A DNA stretch of 64,000 bases. Source: Caldilineaceae bacterium. Lineage in GTDB: Bacteria > Chloroflexota > Anaerolineae > Caldilineales > Caldilineaceae. Location of the stretch: NCBI GenBank assembly GCA_022823185.1, contig JAJDXQ010000015.1:1-64000 (forward strand). The letters run 5' to 3'. A program made the position numbers and the translations under genes. The notes beneath the pieces are model-generated. The model worked only from the letters and a program-made list of their open reading frames with translations. It was not told the origin of the DNA and made no database searches. This document shows positions 1 through 7,031 of this stretch, piece after piece (positions within the stretch are counted from its first letter, which is position 1; every line of letters starts with the position of its first letter).

Positions 1-344
1 TCTTCGTCGGCGAGCTTGTAGTAGGCGCGCAGCTCTTTGGCGCCGTTGCAGATGGCGTTGTAGGCGGAGGGACTGAGATGGCCCTGGCGCACTGCGGTCA
101 TGCCTTCGGTGAGGAGCTCGATGATCTCTTTGAAGCGTTCAGGGACGCGCCGGTCGATCCGGGAGGCGGTGGCGGAGCTGCCGCGGTTGACGCGCCAGAC
201 GCGCAGTTTGTCGGCGGGGCCGTGGGCGACGCAGTAGCCGTCCAGGTCGCGATGCCCTTCTGCCTGACAGGGGGAGCCGTCTTTGCGGACGCTCTTGCAA
301 AGGGGTTGTGTGATGGTGTGCGAGGACGCGCGGGGATGTCTCAT
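1..344 (-). CDS. Partial hypothetical protein with Cys/His zinc-knuckle-like N-terminus
   Basis: This gene runs off the left edge, so only the first 114 residues are visible. The ATG at 344 is preceded on the minus strand by a good ribosome site (AAGGA, about ten bases upstream). Near the N-terminus are Cys16, then a G-S-P-C-Q motif, then G-Y-C-V-A-H-G-P, a Cys/His spacing that could hold one zinc ion. This pattern is common in short uncharacterised bacterial and phage proteins. The rest is basic, with R-R-V-P-E-R-F and A-K-E-L-R-A-Y-Y stretches that look helical. I do not recognise a function; a DNA-binding or phage-related role is only a guess. Confidence 0.6.
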   Translation of the reverse strand, partial: MRHPRASSHTITQPLCKSVRKDGSPCQAEGHRDLDGYCVAHGPADKLRVWRVNRGSSATASRIDRRVPERFKEIIELLTEGMTAVRQGHLSPSAYNAICNGAKELRAYYKLADE

Positions 345-409
345 GGTGTGATGTCCTTGTTGCGGGGTGCTGCCCAACGGCCGGCCGGTTGGCTGGCGCG
401 GGCGGGGCG

Positions 410-626
410 ATTGGGACGGGGATTTGGGGGGATTTTTGGGAGTAGGGGGATTAGGGCAGGTTTGAGAAGAGGGTTGGGGGGATTGGGGCGGGGATGGGGG
501 ACGGGGATTGTCTGAACGGGGATTTGGGGGGATTGAGGGGATTAGGGGGATGGGAGTTGAATTGTGGACGAGTGGGGGGGGACTGCGGGGAAAGGGCGGG
601 GCAGGGCGGGGCGATTGGTTGATGTC
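410..626. repeat. G-rich low-complexity tract with a 19-bp direct repeat
   Basis: The plus strand carries many runs of four to eight G separated by short A/T spacers (GGGGATT, GGGGCG and variants). A 19-base unit beginning ACGGGGATTTGG occurs at 416-434 and again at 516-534, exactly 100 bases apart. The density of G runs would permit G-quadruplex folding. Nothing from 345 to about 1000 reads as a convincing gene. The tract lies between the divergent partial gene (leftward) and ade (rightward), so it could influence either, but no function is shown. Confidence 0.7.
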
Positions 627-701
627 GAGGAGAACACACAAACGCGAGGGAATGAATGACAGAGGTAGAACAAGTGTGCCCGATTGGCTGCACGATGTCA
701 A

Positions 702-735
702 GGGGCAATTGGGGCAATTGGGGCAATTTGGGGCA
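702..735. repeat. Short tandem repeat, 9-bp unit GGGGCAATT
   Basis: The unit GGGGCAATT is repeated in tandem at 702-710, 711-719 and 720-728, followed after one extra T by a partial fourth copy GGGGCA. It is the AT-containing relative of the G-rich tract just upstream. It probably arose by slippage; no coding role was seen. Confidence 0.75.
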
Positions 736-1004
736 TACGCATCTTATTGGGAGAGAACCTTCCGCAGATAGTCAGCTTTCCAACCAGCTCGTTACCATTG
801 ACCCAATTCAGGTGCAATTGCCCTGCTCTATACCCTGGCGCAACTGTAATTTCTGCTCTCTGACCTGTAAACACAAGCTATTTCCGGCAACTGACCCGCC
901 TGCGGATGGCGCGAAGGCTCTCTGCCGCAATCGCCGTCGCAGCATGCCCGGATACCGCCTCTATAAAATCACCGCCCAAAAGAGACCTCTCTCACTACTT
1001 CCTG

Positions 1005-1013
1005 TGCTATAAT
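1005..1013 (+). promoter_or_regulatory. Extended -10 promoter of ade (TGC-TATAAT)
   Basis: A perfect TATAAT at 1008-1013 is preceded by the extended -10 dinucleotide TG at 1005-1006. No good -35 box is present, as expected for an extended -10 promoter. Transcription would start near 1020, giving a leader of about 73 bases before the TTG start at 1093. The ATG at 1012 overlaps this element, which argues against it as the ade start. Confidence 0.65.
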
Positions 1014-1092
1014 GCCAGCGTGCCCTTGGGTTTCGGACACAGCGGTTCCGCTAAATGTCAAACATCAGTTCAGGATTGCAAAGGAGTGTTCC

Positions 1093-2814
1093 TTGCAAAG
1101 TGGCGCGCTACTTGCGGTCGCTCGGGGCGACCGGCCTGCCGACCTGGCATTGCGCAACGGACGCATCGTTAACGTTTTCTCCGGCGATATCGAAGACGCC
1201 GATGTGGCCCTGTCCGGCGGCCGCATTGCGGGCGTCGGCCCCGGCTACGCTGCCGCGGAAGAGGTAGACCTGCAGGGCGCCTTCATCGCGCCAGGCCTGA
1301 TCGACGCGCACGTACACATCGAGAGCAGCCTCTGCCTGCCTGCCCAGTTCGCCGCCGCTGTCGTGCCGCGCGGCGTCACCACCGTCGCGGCAGACCCCCA
1401 CGAAATCGCCAATGTCGCCGGCGTGGACGGCGTCCGTTTCATGGCCGAATGCAGCCGAAATCTGCCCCTGCAAGTCGTGCTGATGGCCCCCTCCGCCGTG
1501 CCCGCCACCCACATGGAAACGAGCGGCGCCGTTCTTGATGCCGCGGACCTGTCCCTACTCCTCCAGGAGGGGACCGTCCACGGGCTTGCCGAGCTGATGA
1601 ACTTTCCCGGCACGGTTCAAGGCGACCCTGAAGTGCTCGCCAAAATCGCGGCCTTCAGCGGACGCCCCCGGGACGGCCACGCCCCCGCTCTCACGGGTCA
1701 ACCGCTCAACGCCTACGCGGCCGCGGGGGCCGGCAGTGATCACGAATGCGCAACCGTCGCTGAAGCCGCAGAAAAACTCTCCCGCGGCCTCTATGTCCTG
1801 ATTCGAGAGGCGACCAACGCCCACAATCTCCAGGCCCTGTTGCCGCTCGTCAACGAGCGCAATAACCGCCGCCTCTGCTTCTGTACCGACGACCGCATCC
1901 CCTCCGACCTTCTGACCCAGGGGAGCATCGATCATATCGTGCGGGAGTCCATCGCCTACGGGATCGAACCGGTGACCGCCTTCCGGATGGCCACCCTGAA
2001 CACCGCCGAATGGTTCCGTCTGCACGACCGCGGGGCCATCGCTCCCGGACGACGCGCCGACCTGATGATCTTCGAAGACCTGCAGGCGCCGGCCGCGGCG
2101 CAAGTCTACGCCGGCGGGCGGCTGTGGGCTGAAAATGGCCGCCTGCTGAATGGCGATAGCCTGGCCATCCCATCCGTGCCCCCAGCCGTCTCATCCTCCG
2201 TCAAGGTGGCGTGGGATCGCTTCGAACTGCGCATCCCGGCTGCCGGCGCCCGCATTCGCGTGATTGGTTCTCTGGAAAACCAGGTCCTGACCGAAGAGCG
2301 TATACTTGACGCCCGAATCGAAAGTGGACACGCTGTGGCCGACCCGGCGCGAGACATCTTGAAAATCGCCGTGGTCGACCGGCACACGGCGAGCGGGTCA
2401 ATCGGGCTGGGATTCATTCAGGGTTTCGGGCTCCGCCGCGGGGCCATCGCCGGAACAGTCGCCCACGACCACCACAATCTGGTCATCATCGGAGCCGACG
2501 ACGAGTCCATGACCACGGCCGCCCACGCAGTCGCCGAGATGGGAGGCGGTCTGGCCATCTCCGAAGGGCGGGAGACCCTCGCGGCCCTGCCCCTCGCCGT
2601 AGCTGGGCTCATGAGCGACCGCCCGCTCGCCGATGTGCGGAGCCGCTACGACTCCCTGCTCGACGCGGCCCATGAATTCGGGTCAACGATGCGCGACCCG
2701 CTCATGGCTATGAGTTTCATGGGCCTGGAAGTGATCCCAAAGTTGAAACTGACTGATCGGGGCCTTGTCGATGTCGAGGCCTTCAGCTATGTCGACCTGT
2801 TTGTTGAAGCGTAA
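1093..2814 (+). CDS. ade: Adenine deaminase
   Basis: Hydrolyses adenine to hypoxanthine and ammonia in purine salvage (cytosolic, metal-dependent amidohydrolase superfamily). The metal-site signature G-L-I-D-A-H-V-H-I-E-S-S lies near residue 60, followed by the family blocks G-V-T-T-V-A-A-D-P-H-E-I-A-N and C-T-D-D-R. The length of 573 residues fits the family (E. coli Ade is 588). The start chosen is TTG at 1093 because AAGGAG at 1081-1086 sits six bases upstream and the protein then opens with the family's L..VARGDRPADL pattern. The ORF opens further upstream at ATG 1012, but that codon lies in the promoter. It appears monocistronic or weakly linked to the aminotransferase 80 bases downstream. 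Confidence 0.93.
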   Translation: MQSGALLAVARGDRPADLALRNGRIVNVFSGDIEDADVALSGGRIAGVGPGYAAAEEVDLQGAFIAPGLIDAHVHIESSLCLPAQFAAAVVPRGVTTVAADPHEIANVAGVDGVRFMAECSRNLPLQVVLMAPSAVPATHMETSGAVLDAADLSLLLQEGTVHGLAELMNFPGTVQGDPEVLAKIAAFSGRPRDGHAPALTGQPLNAYAAAGAGSDHECATVAEAAEKLSRGLYVLIREATNAHNLQALLPLVNERNNRRLCFCTDDRIPSDLLTQGSIDHIVRESIAYGIEPVTAFRMATLNTAEWFRLHDRGAIAPGRRADLMIFEDLQAPAAAQVYAGGRLWAENGRLLNGDSLAIPSVPPAVSSSVKVAWDRFELRIPAAGARIRVIGSLENQVLTEERILDARIESGHAVADPARDILKIAVVDRHTASGSIGLGFIQGFGLRRGAIAGTVAHDHHNLVIIGADDESMTTAAHAVAEMGGGLAISEGRETLAALPLAVAGLMSDRPLADVRSRYDSLLDAAHEFGSTMRDPLMAMSFMGLEVIPKLKLTDRGLVDVEAFSYVDLFVEA

Positions 2815-2894
2815 GGAATCCTGACGGCAGCGAACCCGATATCCTGGAGTTCCGCTGCCCTGCACGCAAGAAGCCTGTAATCGAGGTAAAGGTA

Positions 2895-4088
2895 ATGTTC
2901 GAAACGATCAACCCTGCCCCGGAAGACTCCATTCTGGGCCTGACCGCAGCATTTCAACAGGATCCCAATCCAAATAAGGTCAACCTGGGTGTCGGCGTCT
3001 ACAAGGACAGCGGCGGCCAGACTCCTGTGCTGGCCACCGTAAAAGAGGCCGAACAGCGGCTCCTGAGCTCCGAAGAGACAAAGAGCTATCTCCCAATTGA
3101 CGGCCTCGCCGCATACGCGTCGCTGAGCCAGCAAATCGTGTTCGGCTGCGACCACCCCATTCTCACCGACCGGCGCGCCACCACCGTCCAGACACCCGGC
3201 GGCACCGGCGCGCTGCGCGTCGCCGCCGACTTTGTGCGGCGTATCTCCCCCCAGGCCTCCGTCTGGCTGAGTGACCCGACCTGGCCGAATCACCCCAATG
3301 TCTTTGGCGCCGCTGCCCTGCAGGTGCAGTCCTATCCCTACTTTGAGCCCGCCAGCAACGGCGTCGCCTTCGACTCCATGGTGGCCGCGCTCGAGAACAT
3401 CCCATCCGGGGATGTCCTCCTGCTCCACGGCTGTTGCCACAACCCCACCGGCGCCGATCTCTCTTCGCAGCAATGGCAAACGATCGCCGCCGCATGCGCA
3501 CGGCGCGGCATTCTCCCGCTCCTCGACTTCGCCTACCAGGGCTTCGGCGACGGCCTCGAAGAGGACGCGGCCGGCGTCAGAATCGTCGCCGACCACTGCC
3601 AGGAGTTTCTGGTCGCCACCTCTTATTCCAAAAATTTCGGTCTGTACAACGAGCGAGTCGGGGCGCTGACCCTTGTGGCCGCCAATTCGGAGGCGGCGGA
3701 AGCGGCCAACAGCCATTTGAAGATCTGCGTGCGCACAAACTACTCAAATCCACCTGCCCACGGAGGCCGGATTGTGGCCGAAATCCTGGGCGATCCCGGC
3801 CTGCGTCAGCGCTGGGAAACTGAGCTGGCCGATATGCGCAACCGCATCAACGACATGCGCCACCTGTTCGTCGAAACGCTCGACGAACAGGGCGCCGGCC
3901 GCGACTTTTCGTTCATCGCGGGCCAGCGAGGCATGTTCAGCTATAGCGGATTGACCCCGGAACAGGTGCAGGCGCTACGCGAGCGCCACTCCGTCTACAT
4001 CGTTGGCTCCGGACGCATCAACGTCGCAGGGATGACCGGAGACAACATGGACTACCTCTGCGAGGCGATTGCCGACGTTCTGAAGTAG
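2895..4088 (+). CDS. Aspartate/aromatic amino-acid aminotransferase (class I, AspC/TyrB type)
   Basis: PLP enzyme moving amino groups between aspartate or aromatic amino acids and 2-oxoglutarate. The PLP lysine is Lys246 in S-Y-S-K-N-F-G-L-Y-N-E-R-V-G, a block typical of the AspC/TyrB subgroup. H-N-P-T-G lies at 182-186, and Asp211 and Tyr214 are the usual cofactor contacts. The N-terminal block N-L-G-V-G-V-Y-K-D also matches. At 397 residues it is full length. The start is supported by GAGGTAAAGGTA upstream. Whether aspartate or aromatic substrates are preferred cannot be decided from sequence. Confidence 0.92.
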   Translation: MFETINPAPEDSILGLTAAFQQDPNPNKVNLGVGVYKDSGGQTPVLATVKEAEQRLLSSEETKSYLPIDGLAAYASLSQQIVFGCDHPILTDRRATTVQTPGGTGALRVAADFVRRISPQASVWLSDPTWPNHPNVFGAAALQVQSYPYFEPASNGVAFDSMVAALENIPSGDVLLLHGCCHNPTGADLSSQQWQTIAAACARRGILPLLDFAYQGFGDGLEEDAAGVRIVADHCQEFLVATSYSKNFGLYNERVGALTLVAANSEAAEAANSHLKICVRTNYSNPPAHGGRIVAEILGDPGLRQRWETELADMRNRINDMRHLFVETLDEQGAGRDFSFIAGQRGMFSYSGLTPEQVQALRERHSVYIVGSGRINVAGMTGDNMDYLCEAIADVLK

Positions 4089-4106
4089 TGGAAAGCAGGG
4101 CGAAGT

Positions 4107-4475
4107 TTACGTAACGACTGGCATGAAGTTGATCTTGTTCTCATATTCGTAAGGCTCGGCGGCTGCCCAGATGAGGTGAAGTTCTGTGGCTGTCAGGCCC
4201 ATGGACAGGTTAGGGTTCAGCACAAAAATCGCAGGCGCCGTCCGACCCGTGGCAATGAATTCGCGCAGATGGCCGGGCATCGAACGTCGGTTGTTCGTGA
4301 CCAGAGAAAACCCATGGTCTGCGCACCATTCCAAAATTACCGGGTCGGGCGTACCGCTTCCTGGGACGCCGGGATCACCCACACGCCAGACGGAAATCGC
4401 GGGCTCAATTTGTAGGAGCGCCTGGCGCAGGATCGGAGTTACGTTTTCGTCAAGAAGATAACGATAGGGGATCAC
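4107..4475 (-). CDS. DUF5615-family PIN-like toxin
   Basis: Small protein of 122 residues with the DUF5615 opening Y-L-L-D-E-N-V and the second family block F-S-L-V-T-N-N-R-R-S-M, matching PIN-like putative ribonucleases. These are toxins of DUF433/DUF5615 type II modules. The usual T-x-D of the second block reads T-N-N here, so one acidic position is Asn and activity may differ. The start overlaps the stop of the upstream DUF433 gene by four bases, indicating translational coupling, antitoxin first. Convergent with aspC. Confidence 0.78.
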   Translation of the reverse strand: MIPYRYLLDENVTPILRQALLQIEPAISVWRVGDPGVPGSGTPDPVILEWCADHGFSLVTNNRRSMPGHLREFIATGRTAPAIFVLNPNLSMGLTATELHLIWAAAEPYEYENKINFMPVVT

Positions 4476-4792
4476 GAACTGTCAAGTTTGGCAGCGAGTC
4501 GACGGAGTCGCAATGTAACGGGAGAAGGATTCCTGGCTTGCTCGCGGCGCATCCATTCGCCATGTTCTATCCAGTCAACGATGTACGCTTCGACCTTCTC
4601 TCGATTCTGCAGATAGTACAAAATCGTCGCGTAAACCTGCTCCAGACTGATGGAGGGGTACGTGTCCGCGATCTGTTCCGCAGTCCGGCTGCAGTAGATG
4701 TAATCATAGAGCACCGTCTCTATGCCCACGCGGGTTCCGGCGATGCGGATGTCATCGTCACTTAGAAAGTTGAAATACTGTTCGATTTCCAT
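4472..4792 (-). CDS. DUF433-family antitoxin
   Basis: 106-residue DUF433 protein, a winged-helix-like DNA-binding antitoxin type, with the hallmark I-R-I-A-G-T-R-V-G-I-E-T-V and the helix region A-E-Q-I-A-D-T-Y-P-S-I-S-L-E-Q-V-Y-A-T-I. It should neutralise the adjacent DUF5615 protein and probably represses its own promoter. The ORF is open to 4810, but AAAGGAG lies seven bases before the internal ATG at 4792 and is itself inside the longer reading, so 4792 is chosen. An extended -10 box lies 27 bases further upstream. Confidence 0.82.
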   Translation of the reverse strand: MEIEQYFNFLSDDDIRIAGTRVGIETVLYDYIYCSRTAEQIADTYPSISLEQVYATILYYLQNREKVEAYIVDWIEHGEWMRREQARNPSPVTLRLRRLAAKLDSS

Positions 4793-4818
4793 AGAGGTCT
4801 CCTTTCCCATCTAGCGCA

Positions 4819-4827
4819 ATTATACCA
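4819..4827 (-). promoter_or_regulatory. Extended -10 promoter of the DUF433/DUF5615 module (TGG-TATAAT)
   Basis: Reading leftward, TGTGGTATAAT ends at 4819. It gives a perfect TATAAT with the TG extension and a predicted start near 4812, about 20 bases before the antitoxin ATG. It lies in the 55-base gap between this module and the divergent aminotransferase gene, so antitoxin autoregulation could also touch that gene. Confidence 0.6.
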
Positions 4828-4847
4828 CACCAGGCAGGTGAATCCTG

Positions 4848-6017
4848 ATGAAACCGCTCTCTCGACTTGTCGAATCTGTCCCCGGCAGCCCGACAACGCT
4901 AATGATGCAAAAAGGCCGCGAACTGGCCGCGCAAGGCCTGGACGTTATCAACCTGGCCGGCGGCGAACCCGATTTCGATACACCCAAACATATCCAGCAA
5001 GCAGCCTTCGACGCCATCGCAGCCGGCGACACCCACTACCCGCCCTCCTTCGGCAAACCGGAGCTACTGGACGCAATCTGCGCCAAACTGGAGCGCGAGA
5101 ACGACGTGCGGGCTCTGCCCGACCAGCTGGTGGTCACGCCCGGAGGCAAATGGGCCATCTACACAACGCTGGCCTCCACGCTCAATGAAGGCGACGAGGT
5201 CATGATCCTCGACCCCGCCTGGGTGTCCTATGCGCCGATGGTGCGGTTGAACGGCGGCGTCCCCGTACACGTCCCCCTCCCAGCCGCCGACAACTTCCGT
5301 GTCCGCGCCGAGCAGCTGGAAGAATACGTCAGTCAAAAGACCAAACTGATCATGGTCTGTTCCCCCAGCAACCCCACCGGGAGAGTGCTGACCCAGGAGG
5401 AACTCGACGATATCGCAGCCGTCGCGCAGCGCCGCGACCTCTACGTTCTCAGTGACGAAATCTACGAGCACATCCTCTACGACGGCGCCGCGCATCGTTC
5501 AATTGCCAGCCTGCCCGGCATGGCTGAACGCACGATCATTGTCAACGGGTTCAGCAAGAGCTACGCCATGACGGGCTGGCGGCTGGCCTGGCTGGCGGCC
5601 CCCCTGCCAATCGCCAAACTCGCCCGCACCTACCAGACGCAGACCGTAACCTCCGCGGCCAGCTTTTCCATGGTCGCCGGCGCCGCCGCGCTCAACGCCC
5701 CCCAGGACTGTGTTCACGAAATGGTTGCATCCTATACCCAGCGGCGAAACTTCCTCCTCGACGCCCTTGACGAGATCCCAGGCATCCGCAGCAGCCCCAT
5801 CGAAGGGGCCTTCTACCTCTTCGCCCAGTTCACACAGACCGACAAAAAGAGCCTCGAAATCTCCCAGATCCTGCTGGAAGACGGCCTGCTCGCCACCACG
5901 CCCGGCATCGCCTTCGGCCAGGCCGGCGAAGGCTACGTGCGGTTCAGCTTCGCCACCGGGATGACCGACCTGGAGAAAACCGTTGAACGATTAGCCCGCA
6001 TTGTGCCGGGTCTGTGA
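4848..6017 (+). CDS. Pyridoxal-phosphate aminotransferase, class I subgroup Ib (aspartate-type)
   Basis: 389-residue PLP aminotransferase. The PLP lysine is Lys237 in N-G-F-S-K-S-Y-A-M-T-G-W-R, S-P-S-N-P-T-G is at 172-178, and D203/Y206 contact the cofactor. The P-A-W-V-S-Y segment with G-G-V-P-V is characteristic of AspB-like aspartate or aspartate/prephenate aminotransferases, which differ from the AspC type encoded at 2895. Likely cytosolic transamination of aspartate or a related amino acid. Its stop overlaps the start of the TauE gene by four bases (GTGA), so the two are probably co-translated. Confidence 0.9.
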   Translation: MKPLSRLVESVPGSPTTLMMQKGRELAAQGLDVINLAGGEPDFDTPKHIQQAAFDAIAAGDTHYPPSFGKPELLDAICAKLERENDVRALPDQLVVTPGGKWAIYTTLASTLNEGDEVMILDPAWVSYAPMVRLNGGVPVHVPLPAADNFRVRAEQLEEYVSQKTKLIMVCSPSNPTGRVLTQEELDDIAAVAQRRDLYVLSDEIYEHILYDGAAHRSIASLPGMAERTIIVNGFSKSYAMTGWRLAWLAAPLPIAKLARTYQTQTVTSAASFSMVAGAAALNAPQDCVHEMVASYTQRRNFLLDALDEIPGIRSSPIEGAFYLFAQFTQTDKKSLEISQILLEDGLLATTPGIAFGQAGEGYVRFSFATGMTDLEKTVERLARIVPGL

Positions 6018-6871
6018 GCCGCGCAATGGATATAACCCCTCTTCAGTATCTCCTGGCCATTCTCGCCGGCATCGTCGCAGGCATCATCAACACGCTCGCC
6101 GGCAGCGGCTCCGCCGTGACTTTGCCGATGCTGGTCTTCCTCGGGCTCGATTCCGGGGCCGCAAACGCGACCAACCGGATCGGCGTAATCATCCAGAATG
6201 TGGTGGGCATCGCCACTTTTGCCCGCAGTGGGCGCATGCAGTTGCGCGGAGGACAGACCGAAGAGCAGCAGGCCGAAAATATCCTGGACGCCGACTCCCT
6301 GCGATTCGGTCTCTGGTTGAGCCTGGCAGGCATGCCCGGCGCGATCATCGGCGCGTACGTGGCCACACTTCTCGATAGAGACGCCATGAACCTGGCCATC
6401 GGCGGCATGCTGATCGTCGTCCTCGTCACGATCTTCTTCAACCCAACCAAGTGGCTGCGAGAACGATCAGAAGTGCGCAAGGAGCGGCCTGAACTCTTTG
6501 TCCTCGTTCTCTTCTTCGCCATCGGCATTTATGGCGGCTTTATTCAGGCAGGCGTAGGTGTATTCCTCGTTACAGCGCTTGTTCTCGGCGTAGGCTATAC
6601 AATTGTTCATGCCAATGCCGTCAAACTGATCTTCGTGCTGGCCCTGAATATCGTCGCTTTTGTCGTCTTTATCCTGTCGCCGCTGGAGATCAACTGGGGC
6701 ATCGGCGCGTTGATGGCCGTGGGCCAGAGCATCGGAGCCTGGGCCGCTGTGCGTTTCGCCGTGACGGTGAAGGACGCCAACCGCTGGGTGCGCTACCTGC
6801 TGATCGTGGTGGTCATCTATTCGATCCTGCGCTTTTTCGGCCTGCTTGATCTGCTTTTCGGCCTCTTCTGA
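6014..6871 (+). CDS. TauE/SafE-family membrane anion exporter
   Basis: Polytopic inner-membrane protein of 285 residues with the TauE/SafE (DUF81) opening G-I-V-A-G-I-I-N-T-L-A-G-S-G-S and its repeat in the second half (G-G-F-I-Q-A-G-V-G-V-F). About eight hydrophobic segments are visible, with a cytosolic loop around residues 138-158. The family exports sulfite, sulfoacetate or other small organosulfur anions. Start is GTG at 6014, overlapping the upstream stop; an in-frame ATG at 6026 is an alternative. Coupling to an aminotransferase might mean export of a deaminated product, but this is inference. Confidence 0.85.
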   Translation: MSRAMDITPLQYLLAILAGIVAGIINTLAGSGSAVTLPMLVFLGLDSGAANATNRIGVIIQNVVGIATFARSGRMQLRGGQTEEQQAENILDADSLRFGLWLSLAGMPGAIIGAYVATLLDRDAMNLAIGGMLIVVLVTIFFNPTKWLRERSEVRKERPELFVLVLFFAIGIYGGFIQAGVGVFLVTALVLGVGYTIVHANAVKLIFVLALNIVAFVVFILSPLEINWGIGALMAVGQSIGAWAAVRFAVTVKDANRWVRYLLIVVVIYSILRFFGLLDLLFGLF

Positions 6872-7031
6872 GCGCATCTCTTTGGAAAGCGCTGATATAC
6901 AATGGCCTTTCAACCAGGACCGGCAGAATATTGATGACGCCCTCCCAGCCTGACCTGTTATGTTGACGCCGCAACCGCACGACCTGCAACCACCACCTGG
7001 TGCAGTGCAATAAAGAGATTGGAGCGCCTCC

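Noticed and set aside
1012..1092. ATG start and extra 27 residues for adenine deaminase
   Set aside because: The ATG lies inside the TATAAT box and the added residues do not fit the family. TTG 1093 has AAGGAG at ideal spacing.
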